A DNA stretch of 64,000 nucleotides from an uncultured Desulfobacterales bacterium (GCA_937915545.1 CALGIJ010000021.1:1-64000), one strand, 5' to 3'. Counted from the stretch's first letter, positions 41,662 through 52,500 are shown. Notes: generated by a model from the sequence alone, not told the origin. Numbers and translations are program-made.

Positions 41662-44600
41662 GTGACTCGCCCGGCTGCCATGGACAAGGCGAAAAGCGCA
41701 CCTTCGCCCCGACTCGGCCACCTGTCGGTGGCGCTGCTGGCGCTGCTCGCTCTCGACCTGCTGGTCGGTGTCTGGCTCTTCCAGGAGCAACTGGGCGGAC
41801 AGCGGCAGATGGTCGAGGAGCAGCTGCAGGCAATCGCCACCCTCAAGGCCGAAGAGATCGCCGAGTGGCGCCAGGGGTTGATTGACCAGGCCGCCCTGAT
41901 CGGCGAGAGTCCCTTCTTCGCCCAGGGAGTACAGCGCTATCTCGCCACTGCCGGCCTCGACGACGCCCAGGCACTCCTGCAGCGGCTGCGCTCGATGACC
42001 GTCCACTACCACTACCCCGGAGTGCTGGTCACCGACGTCAGCGGCAAGGTGGTGGTCTCCTATGGCCAGCTGGCCAACCTCGACAACAGCGGCACCCTGG
42101 CCACCCTGGTTTCCCGCGCCTTCACCGAGCGGGGCCCGGTGCTCGGCGACCTCTTCGCGGCCGGCGGCGAGGTGTTCATCGCCGTGTCGACGCCGCTGTT
42201 CGAAAACGGCCAGCCCGGGGGCCGCCTCCTCGGTGCGGCGGTGCTGGTCACCAACCCGCGGCGCTACCTCTTCCCCCTGCTGGAGAGCTGGCCGACGAAG
42301 AGCGACAGCGCCGAGTCGCTGCTGGTGCGTGTCGAGGGCGACAAAGTCCTCTACCTCAGCAACCTGCGCCACGCTGTTCATTTCCCGCTGACTCTCAGCC
42401 TGCCATTGCGCCGCGACACCACCCCGGAGGTCGGGGACGTCGCCAGGGATGGCGGCATCATCGTCGGCCCCGACTACCGCGGCAGCAAGGTCATCGCCTA
42501 TGTCATACCCGTTGCCGGCTCACCCTGGTTCCTCGTTTCGAAGATGGATGACGACGAGGCCTTCGCCACCTGGCGCCGGCAGTCGGCCTTGCTCATCGTC
42601 GCCTTCGGCGGCATCGCCGCCCTGCTGATAACCTTCGGTCTCGTCGCGAGGCAGCGCAACCGCCGTCTCCATTCCGACCAACTGCTGGCCGCGGAACAGA
42701 CCCTGCGCCGCAACGCCGAGCGTAGCGCCTTCGTCTTGCGCTCCATCAACGAGGCCATCGTCGTCACCGACGCAGAGGGCCGCATTGAGCTCATCAACCC
42801 GGCGGCCGTGGCCCTGCTCGACAGGGACAGGCGCCATCTCGTCGGCGTCCCCCTGGCAGAGGTCTTCACCCTCGTCGACGAAGAGAGCGGCCGACCGCTG
42901 CCCGATCCCGTGGCCACCGTCCTCGCCGGCGGCGACGGCACTGTTGCCCACGGCTCGCCGACCCTCGTCCTCGCCGATGAGGGCCGTGTCCCGGTGACCA
43001 TCGACACCGCACCCCTGCATGACGGCCAGGGCAGGGTCAACGGGGCGGCGGTGGTCATCCACGACCAGAGCCGGGCGCGCTTTCTCGCCCGCCTCACCGA
43101 AAAACGCATCAAAATCGGCGAGTTTGCGGCCACCATCCCTCTCGACCAACTGCTCGTCAAGATCCTCGACGAAACCTGCGAACTGGTCGGCAGCCCCATC
43201 GGCTTCTACCACTTCGTCCTCCCCGACCAGAAGACCCTCGCCCTGCAGGAGTGGTCAACGAGGACACGGCAGGAGTTCTGCCACGCCGAAGGCCAGAGCC
43301 TTCAATACGACATCGCCCTGGCCGGAGTCTGGGCGGATTGCATCGCCAGCCGTAAGCCGGTGATCCACAACGACTATGCCTCCCTCCCCCATGCCAAGGG
43401 GCTGCCCCCCGGCCATGCCCCGGTGGTGCGGGAACTGGTGGTACCGGTACTGCACCAGGACAGGGTGGTGGCAGTCGTCGGTGTCGGCAACAAGGCCAGC
43501 GACTATGACGACCGCGATGTCGAGGCGGTCTCCTACCTCGCCGAGGTCATCTACCATCTCGTCGACGCCAAGAAGACCGAGGAGGCCCTGCGCCGCTCCC
43601 TGCAGACTTCCGACGACCTGGTGCGGGCCATGCCAGCCGGCCTGTTCATCTTCCAGTACCGCGAACCGAGCCACCTCACCCTGCTCTCCGGCAACCCCGA
43701 GGCGGAGCGGCTCACCGGCAGAACGATGGCCGACCTCGTCGGCCTCGACTTCGCGTCCATCTGGCCCACCGCCGACAGCAGCCTCGCCGCCAGGGTACTC
43801 GAAGTGGTGCGCAGCGGCAGGACCTTCGAGACCGAGGACCTCCATTACGCCGGCCAACACCTCGCCGCTGCCTTCCGCCTGCGCCTCTTCCGCCTCCCCG
43901 ATTCCCGTCTCGGGATGGCCTTCGAGAGCATCGGCGACCTCAAGCGGGCCGAGGCGGAAAAGGAGAAGATCCACTCGCAGCTGCAACAGGCGCAGAAGAT
44001 GGAGTCGGTGGGCCGCCTCGCCGGCGGGGTGGCCCACGACTTCAACAACATGCTCAGCGTCATCATCGGCAACACCGAGCTTGCCCTCGAATACGCCAAG
44101 AAGGATTCGGCCATGCAGCGCGAGCTGCTGGAGATCAAGGCTGCCGCCCTGCGCTCGGCCGAGCTGACGCGGCAGCTGCTCGCCTTCGCCCGCAAGCAGG
44201 CGGTGGCGCCGCGGGTCATCGACCTCAACGCCACCATCGAGGGCATGTTGAAGATGCTGCGCCGGCTCATCGGTGAGGATATTACCCTCGAGTGGCTGCC
44301 CCAGGCGGGGCTGCCGTCGATCTTCATCGACCCCTCACAGGTGGACCAGACCCTCGCCAACCTCTGCGTCAACGCCCGCGACGCCATCGACGGCGTCGGC
44401 AGGATCATCATCGAGACCGCCAGCGTCACGCTGAACGAGGAATACTGTCTGGAAGCCCCCGGCACCAGCCCCGGCGATTACGTCGTCCTCACCGTCAGCG
44501 ACACCGGCATGGGCATGGCGAGGGAGCAGCTGGGACATATCTTCGAGCCCTTCTACACAACCAAGCGGGCCGGCGAGGGCACCGGACTCGGCCTGGCGAT

Positions 44601-45123
44601 GATCTACGGCATCGTCAAGCAGAATGGAGGCTATATCAAGGTGTACAGCGAACCCGGCCAGGGGGCCACCTTCCGCATCTACCTGCCGCAATACCTCGGC
44701 GACCGGGGCGAGGACGAGGAGCGAGGCACAGAGCTCGAGGAGATCCCCGGCGGCCAGGGGCAGCTGATCCTCCTCGTCGAAGACGAGACGGTCATCCTCG
44801 AGATGAACAGCCGCATCCTGCAGCGCCTCGGCTACCGGGTCATCGCCTCCAGTTCCGCCGCCGAGGCCATCGACCTGGCGCGCCGCCACCACGGCGAGCT
44901 GCGCCTCCTGCTCACCGACATCATCATGCCGGAAATGAACGGCTACGATCTCGCCACCGCCATACAAAAGGAGGCCCCGGAGTTGCAGGTGCTCTTTATC
45001 TCCGGCTATACTGCCAACGTCATCGCCCGCCAGGGCATCATCCCGGAAGGTGTCAACTTCCTGCAGAAACCCTTCATGAAGCGGGATCTCGCCCTCAAGC
45101 TGCACCACATCCTCAACGGCTGA
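41662..45123 (+). CDS. Membrane hybrid histidine kinase, Cache-like/PAS/GAF/PAS/HK/REC
   Basis: This 1153-aa kinase begins at GTG 41662 (ATG 41680 is an alternative), 8 bp after the receptor gene. TM helices at about 21-43 and 306-326 flank a ~260-residue periplasmic domain with Cache-like features (VLVTDVSGKVVVSYG, GEVFIAVSTPLFENG). PAS (SINEAIVVTDAEGRIELINP), GAF (PIGFYHFVLPDQKTLALQEW, KGLPPGHAPVVRELVVPV) and PAS (LFIFQYREPSHLTLLSGNPE) follow. HisKA has RLAGGVAHDFNNMLSVIIG (H792), the HATPase has SDTGMGMA and GTGLGLAMIYG, and the receiver has LLLTDIIMPEMNGYD. The GAF closely resembles that of the kinase at 17261. Confidence 0.9.
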   Translation: MTRPAAMDKAKSAPSPRLGHLSVALLALLALDLLVGVWLFQEQLGGQRQMVEEQLQAIATLKAEEIAEWRQGLIDQAALIGESPFFAQGVQRYLATAGLDDAQALLQRLRSMTVHYHYPGVLVTDVSGKVVVSYGQLANLDNSGTLATLVSRAFTERGPVLGDLFAAGGEVFIAVSTPLFENGQPGGRLLGAAVLVTNPRRYLFPLLESWPTKSDSAESLLVRVEGDKVLYLSNLRHAVHFPLTLSLPLRRDTTPEVGDVARDGGIIVGPDYRGSKVIAYVIPVAGSPWFLVSKMDDDEAFATWRRQSALLIVAFGGIAALLITFGLVARQRNRRLHSDQLLAAEQTLRRNAERSAFVLRSINEAIVVTDAEGRIELINPAAVALLDRDRRHLVGVPLAEVFTLVDEESGRPLPDPVATVLAGGDGTVAHGSPTLVLADEGRVPVTIDTAPLHDGQGRVNGAAVVIHDQSRARFLARLTEKRIKIGEFAATIPLDQLLVKILDETCELVGSPIGFYHFVLPDQKTLALQEWSTRTRQEFCHAEGQSLQYDIALAGVWADCIASRKPVIHNDYASLPHAKGLPPGHAPVVRELVVPVLHQDRVVAVVGVGNKASDYDDRDVEAVSYLAEVIYHLVDAKKTEEALRRSLQTSDDLVRAMPAGLFIFQYREPSHLTLLSGNPEAERLTGRTMADLVGLDFASIWPTADSSLAARVLEVVRSGRTFETEDLHYAGQHLAAAFRLRLFRLPDSRLGMAFESIGDLKRAEAEKEKIHSQLQQAQKMESVGRLAGGVAHDFNNMLSVIIGNTELALEYAKKDSAMQRELLEIKAAALRSAELTRQLLAFARKQAVAPRVIDLNATIEGMLKMLRRLIGEDITLEWLPQAGLPSIFIDPSQVDQTLANLCVNARDAIDGVGRIIIETASVTLNEEYCLEAPGTSPGDYVVLTVSDTGMGMAREQLGHIFEPFYTTKRAGEGTGLGLAMIYGIVKQNGGYIKVYSEPGQGATFRIYLPQYLGDRGEDEERGTELEEIPGGQGQLILLVEDETVILEMNSRILQRLGYRVIASSSAAEAIDLARRHHGELRLLLTDIIMPEMNGYDLATAIQKEAPELQVLFISGYTANVIARQGIIPEGVNFLQKPFMKRDLALKLHHILNG

Positions 45124-45142
45124 ACAGGCCAGGACGGTATCC

Positions 45143-46351
45143 ATGGAGATGTTCATCGCCCGGCAACCGATCTTCAACCAGCATAAGCGACTCTATGCCT
45201 ACGAGCTGCTCTACCGCGGCACCAAGACCTCGAACCTCGACAACACCAGCGGCAACCGCGCCACCACCAGCGTCCTCACCAGCGCCTTCCTCACCGAGGG
45301 GCTGGCCACCATCAGCGGCCTGCGTCCCTGCTTCATCAACTTTCCCCGCGACCTGCTGCTGCGCAACCTGCCGGCCTCCTTTCCCAAGAACCTGCTGGTG
45401 GTGGAGGTGCTCGAGGACGTGCCGCCGACCGCGGAGATCCTCGCCGTCTGCCGCAAGCTCAAGGACGACGGCTACCAGATCGCCCTCGACGACTTCGTCT
45501 ACCACCACTCCCTGGACCCGCTCATCGCCCTCGCCGATATCATCAAGATCGACCTGCGCCTGACCCCGCTCGGCGGCCTCCTCCCCACCCTGCGCCGCCT
45601 CGCCGACTACGACCTCAAATTGCTCGCCGAAAAGGTCGAGACCTACGAGGAGTTCGATCAGGCGGCCAGGCTCGGCTTCACCCTCTTCCAGGGCTACTTC
45701 TTCAGCCGGCCGGAGCATATCCGCATCCAGGAAATCGCCTCGACGAAGATCGTCCTCGTGCAGCTGCTGGCCGAGGCCAGCGCCAAAAAGACCACCGTCC
45801 GGCGGCTGCAGGAGATCATCGAGCGCGATGTCGGCCTCACCTACAAGCTGCTGCGCTATGTCAACTCCTCCTACTTCTACCGGTTGAGCAAGGTCGAGTC
45901 GGTGGGCCAGGCCATTGCCTATCTCGGCGAACGGGAGATGCGCCGCTACCTCCTTCTCGTGCTCATCGCGGAGATGTGCAGCGAAAAACCCGAGGAGCTG
46001 GTGCGCCTGGCCATCGTCCGCGCCAAGACCGCCGAGGGCCTCGCCCTGGCAAGCAGCCTCGCCGCCAAGAGCGACGATATTTTCCTCTTCTGCCTGCTCT
46101 CCCTGCTCGACGCCATGCTCGACAGCAGCATGGCGCGCATCTGCGAGCGGCTCTCCCTGGGCGACCATATCAAGAATGGCCTCCTCCACGGCGCCGGCCC
46201 CTTCGCCCCCTTTCTCAAGGCGATCATCGCCCACGAGATTCACGACCGCCAGGGCTGCCTGGCCGCTCTCGAGAACATTGGCGCCACCCTCGACGATCTG
46301 CAGAAGAGCTACCTCGAAGGCTTGGCCTTCGTCGAACAGTTCCCGCAATGA
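45143..46351 (+). CDS. EAL-HDOD (YuxH/CdgJ-like) signalling protein with degenerate EAL
   Basis: This 402-aa protein has an N-terminal EAL-fold domain (about 1-200) that opens FIARQPIFNQHKRLYAYELL. The catalytic EAL triplet reads ELL. DDF (IALDDFVY) and the K-x-D region (IIKIDLRL) are kept, and AEGVE reads AEKVE. The C-terminal half is an HDOD domain (LQEIIERDVGLTYKLLRYVN, GQAIAYLGEREMRRYLLLVL). This architecture (COG3434) includes motility regulators that bind c-di-GMP poorly or not at all. It follows the hybrid kinase by 19 bp and is likely a non-enzymatic output protein. Confidence 0.88.
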   Translation: MEMFIARQPIFNQHKRLYAYELLYRGTKTSNLDNTSGNRATTSVLTSAFLTEGLATISGLRPCFINFPRDLLLRNLPASFPKNLLVVEVLEDVPPTAEILAVCRKLKDDGYQIALDDFVYHHSLDPLIALADIIKIDLRLTPLGGLLPTLRRLADYDLKLLAEKVETYEEFDQAARLGFTLFQGYFFSRPEHIRIQEIASTKIVLVQLLAEASAKKTTVRRLQEIIERDVGLTYKLLRYVNSSYFYRLSKVESVGQAIAYLGEREMRRYLLLVLIAEMCSEKPEELVRLAIVRAKTAEGLALASSLAAKSDDIFLFCLLSLLDAMLDSSMARICERLSLGDHIKNGLLHGAGPFAPFLKAIIAHEIHDRQGCLAALENIGATLDDLQKSYLEGLAFVEQFPQ

Positions 46352-46502
46352 AGCTTTGCCGCCAGAGCTGTGTCGGGCGGGAGGGAGTGTCGAGAGAGGG
46401 GACGAACGAGGCGACGGGGCAAAGGACAGGGACGGCGAGAAGGGCGCACAAAGAGGGGCCAGGGGAGGAAGGCAAGGCAGCCGCGCCGCCAGCGGCCTCT
46501 CT

Positions 46503-47216
46503 CTACAGGGAAACGACCTCGCGGCCGACTTCGTTGGCCAGGCAGGCGTAGAGCTCTTCCAGCTGGCGATCGTCGAGAGTGGCGAAGGACAAGGCCAGCA
46601 CCCCATCCCCCTCCCTGACGATGCGCGCCGCGGTCTCGAACATCAGGCTCTCCTCGCCACCCTTATGGAGGCGGACGACCAGCGTCAGCTCATCGTCGCA
46701 ACGCAAGGGGATGGTGGCCTCGGCGATGGCGCAACCGCCGATGGAGATATCGACCAGCATGGCACTGCCGCTCTCGCCCTTGCTGCGCACTTCGACCTGG
46801 CGCCTCTCGATGGCAAAGCGGATGGCCTTGCGCCGCGGCGAGGAGGAGAACCACTCCTCGGCCTCCTCGAGGCTGCTCACATAGGCCACTTTGTAGCCGG
46901 GAAAGACGGTGGTGAAGCGCACCAGCTGCTTGATGAGAAAGCTCGTCTTGCCGACGACGCGCACCACCTCGCCGACATGGTGGGTGACGAGGTACTTCAT
47001 GATCTTGCGGAAGGTGCTGAGGCCGTTGAGATGGGCGATGGCGCACTGACGGAGGTCGGTGATGACTGCGAAGCCGGGCTGCAGGTCGGCGACGCAGAAG
47101 CGCACGTCGGTATAGACCTTTTCCAGCTCTTCGCGGCGCGGGTCCACCGAAATGGTGATATAGAGCCGATTTTTTTTGACATCGGCGTTGACCTGCGATT
47201 TCTTCCCGGCGGCCAT
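46503..47216 (-). CDS. PilZ-domain protein with STAS-like N-terminal domain
   Basis: This is a 237-aa protein. Residues about 15-115 (LYITISVDPRREELEKVYTD, CAIAHLNGLSTFRKIMKYLV) resemble a STAS/SpoIIAA-like fold. The C-terminal ~110 residues are a PilZ domain with the c-di-GMP-binding arginines in RRKAIRFAIERRQVEV and the second motif DISIGGCAI. It is probably a c-di-GMP effector. The ATG at 47216 has no adjacent ribosome binding site; the nearest, GAGGAGG about 40 nt upstream, lies in an inverted repeat. The 151-bp gap to the convergent EAL-HDOD gene shows no clear terminator. Confidence 0.85.
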   Translation of the reverse strand: MAAGKKSQVNADVKKNRLYITISVDPRREELEKVYTDVRFCVADLQPGFAVITDLRQCAIAHLNGLSTFRKIMKYLVTHHVGEVVRVVGKTSFLIKQLVRFTTVFPGYKVAYVSSLEEAEEWFSSSPRRKAIRFAIERRQVEVRSKGESGSAMLVDISIGGCAIAEATIPLRCDDELTLVVRLHKGGEESLMFETAARIVREGDGVLALSFATLDDRQLEELYACLANEVGREVVSL

Positions 47217-47224
47217 AGGGGAAC

Positions 47225-47270
47225 CAGAGGAGGAGGGAGACGGCTCGAACCTGTCACAATTCCTCCTCTG
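47225..47270 (-). promoter_or_regulatory. Leader inverted repeat that could mask a ribosome binding site
   Basis: In the mRNA sense, CAGAGGAGGA (47270-47261) is complementary over 10 bp to TCCTCCTCTG (47234-47225), with a 26-nt loop. The first arm contains the only strong Shine-Dalgarno-like sequence of the leader. The second arm ends 8 nt before the PilZ gene ATG. Confidence 0.5.
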
Positions 47271-47298
47271 TTTATGCCCTTCCCCCTCGTGGTGTCAA
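47271..47298 (-). promoter_or_regulatory. Candidate sigma-70 promoter of the PilZ gene
   Basis: On the minus strand, a perfect TTGACA (47298-47293) and CATAAA (47276-47271) are spaced by 16 nt. They lie about 55 bp before the PilZ ATG, so the transcript would begin just before the leader hairpin. Confidence 0.5.
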
Positions 47299-47441
47299 GG
47301 ACTATCTCTTCTGGTCAGGCCAGGGACCTTTAAAAGACAGGCGTAACTGCTCTCTGACCGGGGCTGCCGATCTGGTCGGGAACTGGCCCTGGCCGAGTTC
47401 CGCGTAAGCGGCATCGAGTCCACTGGCCAAGCGGCAAAGGC

Positions 47442-49403
47442 CTACAGCGAGTATTTACCCAGGGCGGCGCGCATCTCCTCGGCCATGGCCAGCCCCGACT
47501 GGGACTCCCCGGCAACGCCATGGCCATCGGCCGACAGCTCCTCGATGGCCCGGCTGAGCTTGGCCATACGGTCGGCGATCAGGGTCAGGGAGGCGGCATT
47601 GCGGGCAACGTTCTCCGTGACTTCACGGATGCCCAGCGAGGCCTGACCGACCCCGCCGGAGATCTCGTCGGTGGCCTTCGACTGCTGTTCAACGGCGGCG
47701 GCCACCGAGGAGATGTTGTCGTTGACCTCGCCGATAACCGTGGCGATGCTGCCGATGCTCGCCACCGCCTGCTCGGTGGTGGTGCGGATGGCATCGATCT
47801 TGTGTTTGATATCCCCGGTGGCCAGCGCCGTTTGCTTGGCCAGTTCCTTGATCTCGTTGGCGACGACGGCAAAGCCCTTGCCGGCCTCGCCGGCGCGGGC
47901 GGCTTCGATGGTGGCGTTCAGGGCAAGCAGATTGGTCTGTTCGGAGATCTCCTCAATGGCCTCGGTGACCCGGCCGATCTCCCCCGCCGCCTGGCCGAGC
48001 TGGGAGATCTGCGCCGAGGCCTCGCCGGAGCGGCTGACCGCTGCCCCGCTGACGCGAAGGGCCCGCTCCATGCTTCCGGCGATCTCGCGGATGGTGGCCG
48101 ACATCTCCTCGGCGGCCGCGGCGATGGCGCCGACATTGGCCGCCGTCTCCTCGACGGCGGCGGCCGTAATCTGCAGGTTGTCGTTGACCCTGGCGGTTTC
48201 GCCATCGATCTCCTCGCCATCGCGGTTGGCCGACTCGACCTTGGCGAGCATCTTGTCCGACACCTCGCGCAGGGTCGCCGAACGCTCGCGGAGATTTTGC
48301 GAGCGCTCCTTCATGCCGGTGAGCATAGTCGAGAGATCCTCGAGAAACTGGTCGATATCATCCCCCAGCTGCCCCATTTCATCCCTGCTAGCGATATTCA
48401 CTCGTCCTTTGAGGTCACCAAGCGACGCCTTCTGCAGCACCTCGGTGATGCGGCGGAAGCGCTTGATGAGGTAGTGATTGAAGAACCACGCGCAGATGGC
48501 GATGACGATGACGATCATCGCCAGGCCAACGCCGACATAGAGCCACAGCAGCCGCTTGAGGCTGGCGACCTGATGTGAATAGTCCATGCGCACCAGCACC
48601 AGCCCGGCGGTCTTGCCGCTGAAATCGGCCAGTGGCCCGGCGAGGAGCAGCAGGTGGCGGTCATCCGTAGAGACGTCGCACAGCCGGCGCGTGCCGTCGG
48701 CCAGAACCTGGGCAAGCAGGGGCCGGCAGGGCTCGGCGATATCGACCCCGCCCGACTGGGCGAGCAAGGCGGGCTTGCCCCCTTTATCGATGGCGATGGC
48801 CGCGTTGATGCCATAGCGCTCGTGCAGGGGCTGGAGCAGGCGGTCGTTGACGGCGATGCCGAACTCGACGACGCCGATAAACCTGCCATCGGATGACACC
48901 GGGGCAACCCCGCGAATGCCCATGCCGAAGGGGCCGGTGTCGAGGCCGAGGACCGGCTGCTGCGTGCCGCTGGCCTTGACGATGGTCGGCCGCGTCGCCG
49001 ACAGGTCGTCGCCGAACTTGGTCGGCTCATGGAGACGCAGGAAGGACGTCGCCGGGGGGAGGTGGAACTGGAACTGGTGGATGTTGAGCCTCGCCTTGCC
49101 CACCCCATGGAGGGGGGCGGTGAGGGCCATCAGCCGCTCCCGCTCCCCGGCGGCGAAAGTCTTCTGCACCTCGGGCAGGGTGGCCACCGTCTCAGCCAGG
49201 CCATAGGCCTTCTCCGCCGAGAGAGATATCAGTTCGATGACGCTCTGGTAGTCCTTGAGAAGCTGCCCCTCGACGCTGGCCATTATCGCCTTCTTTTCCT
49301 GGAGATAGGCATTGCCGACGAGCATGGCGATGGTCGCCGTGAACAGTGTCGAGATGATGAGGATGAGCTTGCCCCGCAGACTGAGGCTCCGAGTCTTCGC
49401 CAT
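47442..49403 (-). CDS. Methyl-accepting chemotaxis protein with large periplasmic (Cache-type) sensor
   Basis: This 653-aa receptor starts at ATG 49403, 6 nt after AAGGA. It has TM1 (about 10-30) and a ~260-residue periplasmic domain with double-Cache-like features (NIHQFQFHLPPATSFLRLHE, VLGLDTGPFGMGIRGVAPVS, FIGVVEFGIAVNDRLL), as in ligand-binding receptors of the Cache_3 type. TM2 (about 291-314) and HAMP follow. The tip reads SEQTNLLALNATIEAARAGE and then NEIKELAKQTALATGDIK, the same type as the receptors at 39990 and 60049. There is no CheR tether. No sigma-54 promoter was found in the 193-bp upstream gap. Confidence 0.92.
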   Translation of the reverse strand: MAKTRSLSLRGKLILIISTLFTATIAMLVGNAYLQEKKAIMASVEGQLLKDYQSVIELISLSAEKAYGLAETVATLPEVQKTFAAGERERLMALTAPLHGVGKARLNIHQFQFHLPPATSFLRLHEPTKFGDDLSATRPTIVKASGTQQPVLGLDTGPFGMGIRGVAPVSSDGRFIGVVEFGIAVNDRLLQPLHERYGINAAIAIDKGGKPALLAQSGGVDIAEPCRPLLAQVLADGTRRLCDVSTDDRHLLLLAGPLADFSGKTAGLVLVRMDYSHQVASLKRLLWLYVGVGLAMIVIVIAICAWFFNHYLIKRFRRITEVLQKASLGDLKGRVNIASRDEMGQLGDDIDQFLEDLSTMLTGMKERSQNLRERSATLREVSDKMLAKVESANRDGEEIDGETARVNDNLQITAAAVEETAANVGAIAAAAEEMSATIREIAGSMERALRVSGAAVSRSGEASAQISQLGQAAGEIGRVTEAIEEISEQTNLLALNATIEAARAGEAGKGFAVVANEIKELAKQTALATGDIKHKIDAIRTTTEQAVASIGSIATVIGEVNDNISSVAAAVEQQSKATDEISGGVGQASLGIREVTENVARNAASLTLIADRMAKLSRAIEELSADGHGVAGESQSGLAMAEEMRAALGKYSL

Positions 49404-49596
49404 ATGGTGTCCTTGCATGTCGTCGCTGATGGAGTGAGTGTCGGCCGCTGCCGGCAAGACTGACAAAGAAAGGGACCTTAGCTTGGCCTAGAGCCTTTTG
49501 CAACCGCGTTTTTTGTCGCCAGGCATTTTCCACAGCTTTTTCTCTTACAAGGCTATCACGGCGTCACAGGAAAATCGTGCAAGCACCTTTTAACCG

Positions 49597-52500
49597 CTAG
49601 GACACGGAAGTGCAGAGACTCTGTCGAGAGCCGTCAAAGGACTCCGCGGTCACCACCACTTCCGGGGTATCGCCCGAATCCCTCTCCGCCCCACCCGACT
49701 GCAGGATCTCCCTGATCTTCGCCCCCAGCTCGTCTCTCATGAACGGTTTCTTGATGAAATTCACGCCGGGGTCGAGCACGCCATGGCTGGCGATGATCTC
49801 GGCGGTATAGCCGGACATGTAGAGACAGCGCAGCCCTGGGCACAGGGAGGTGAGGTTGCCGACGAGATCGCGGCCGTTCATCTCGGGCATGATGACGTCG
49901 GTGAGCACCAGGTCGATGGCCGCGCCATGGGCGCGCGCCAGGCTGATCGCCTCGCCGGGGGTGGGCGCGGCCAGCACCTTGTAGCCCATGCGCTGCAGCA
50001 TCAGCGTGGCCATGGTGAGGATCGACGGCTCGTCCTCGACGACGAGAATGGTCTCGCTGCCGCGCAGCGTCGTCTGCGCCGGGGCCATGCCCAGGCCTGA
50101 GTCCTCGCCTTCGCTGTGGCGGGGCAGGTAGATCTCGAAGACGCTGCCCTGGCCGGGCCGGCTGTTGACATAGATGAAGCCGTTGTTCTGCTTGATGACG
50201 CCGTACACCGTGGCCAATCCCAGGCCGGTGCCCTTGCCGACCTCCTTGGTGGTGAAGAAGGGCTCGAAGATATGGGGCAGGGTGTCATCGTCCATGCCGC
50301 AGCCGTTGTCGCTCACCGCCAGGCGCACATAGTCGCCGGGGAAGAAGCCCTCGTGCCTGGCGCACTGACGGTCGTCGAGGCTGACGTTGCCGGTGGCGAT
50401 GGTCACCTTGCCGACGCCGCTGATGGCATCGCGGGCATTGACGCAGAGGTTGGCGAGGATCTGATCGATCTGCACCGGGTCCATGCGCACCGGCCAGAGG
50501 TTCTTGCCCGGCATCCACAACAGGCCGATATCCTCGCCGATCAGCCGCCGCAACAGCCGCAGCATGGCCTCGATGGTGCTGTTGAGGTTGAGCATCCGCG
50601 GCGAGACCACCTGCTTGCGGGCGAAGGCGAGCAGTTGCTTGGTGAGGTCGGCGGAACGCCGCGCCGCGGTTTCGATCTCCGTCAGGGCGGTATGCAGCGG
50701 GTCCCCGGGAGTGAGGCGCTCCAGGGACATGCCGGTATAGCCGAGGATGACCCCGAGCATGTTGTTGAAGTCGTGGGCAACGCCCCCGGCCAGCCGCCCC
50801 ACCGATTCCATCTTCTGTGCCTGAATGAGCTGCGAGTGGAGCTTCTCGCGCTCCTCCTTGGCTTTCTTATGGGCGGTGATATCCTGGGTAACGCCGAAGA
50901 AGTGGCTGGGCAGGCCGAGGCTGTCGCGGAAAACCATCCCGTAGGAATAGTGCCAGCGCACCTCGCCGCCGGGAGGGACGACGCGGTAGACGCTGGAGAA
51001 CGGCGCCTTCTCCTCCAGGGCCCGGCACAGGGTGTGCAGGCCATGGTCCTGGTCTTCGGGGTGGACGAGGAGGCGCACAGCCTCGAGGCTCTCGCCACAA
51101 CGCTCCCGATCGACGCCGAACAGCGTCTCGTGCCCGGGCGACCACTCCATGCGCCCGCTCTGGCAGTCATAGCGCCAGTACCCCATCCTCGCCACTCTCA
51201 GGGCCATGGTGAGGCGCATCTCGCTCTCGCGCAGGGCCTCCTCGGCCTGGCGCCGCGTGGTGATGTCCTGGTTGACGCCGAAGATGCATAGCGGCCGCCC
51301 CCGCCGCGAGCGGATATGCATCGCCAGGTAGCCGCCGGCGCCATCGCCGAAGATGACACGATGTTCGAGGTAGGCATAATGTTCCTCATCATCGCTGCAG
51401 CGTGCCCGCTCCAGCTCGAGCAGCACCCGGCCGCGGTCGTCGGGGTGGAGAAAGCGCCGCGCGTAGTCGGCGACGGTCATCTCATAGCCGCCGGCTGCCA
51501 CGGCGGTGACGCGCAGCATGGTGTAGATCTCGTCGGAGAAGGTGAAGACATTGACCGACCGGTCCAGTTCCCAGTGACCGAGCTTGGCGATGCGCAGGGC
51601 TTCCGAGAGGCGCTCCTCGCTCTGCCGCAGCCGCTCCTCGGAGCGCTTGCGCCCGCTGATGTCGTCATAGAGGGTATAGACCTGGCCGGGCAGTTTCTCC
51701 CCTCTGGCAAAGAGCGGCACTGACGAAATCGACAGCCAGATCGGCCGCCCCGTTTCCGGGGAGGGCAGTCCGCGCAGCATCGGCCCGACGCTCTCCCGGG
51801 TGCGCAGGGCGATCATCGCCGGGTGTTCGTCGTCCTCGAGCACCCGGCCGTTTTCGGTGATCAGACCGTGCTGCAGCTCCTTGAGGCTGCGCCCGCGGCA
51901 CTCCTCCACCGACAGGCCGTGCAGCGCCGCCGCCGCCGGGTTGATGCAGAGGATCTCCCCCGTCGCCGAGGAGTAGATCACCGCCGAGGGCAAGGTCTCG
52001 AAGAGGGTACGGAACTTCTCTTCGCTGTGGCGCATGGCGGCCAGGGCCTTCTCGCTGACCAGAAGCGCCCTGGCAAGAATCAGCCGGCTCTGGCCCTGCA
52101 GGGCCATGCGGGCGACGAGGGTGGAGAAGAAGCCCATGATGCGGTCGATCTTGTCACGCGTCCAGCGCGGCACCCGGTCGAAGGCGCTCAAATAGGCCTC
52201 CTCGTCGAAGCCGTGGCACCTCGCCTGGCGGCGGAACCGTTCACGGTCGGGCTCTTCGTCCTCATAGAAGAACTGCCCGAAGACGAAGTTGCCGAGGTGC
52301 TCGCCGCCGATGCGGATCGGGAAGACGACATCGAACATGCCATTGCCGCAAGGCACGACTCGCCGCTCTCCCGGCGCCACCAGGGCGGTGTCGCTCTCCA
52401 GACAGTGACACCGCGTCCCCGGGTGGACACGGTGGAAATAGGCACATATATCCTGCCAGCCGCAGGAGACGAGGACCTCGCCGCCTCCGTCGACAATCGT

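Noticed and set aside
46997..47257. 86-codon frame from a GTG with a strong ribosome binding site overlapping the PilZ gene
   Set aside because: The translation is low-complexity Ser/Pro/Arg-rich and out of frame with the PilZ protein. The ribosome binding site is discussed as part of the leader hairpin instead.
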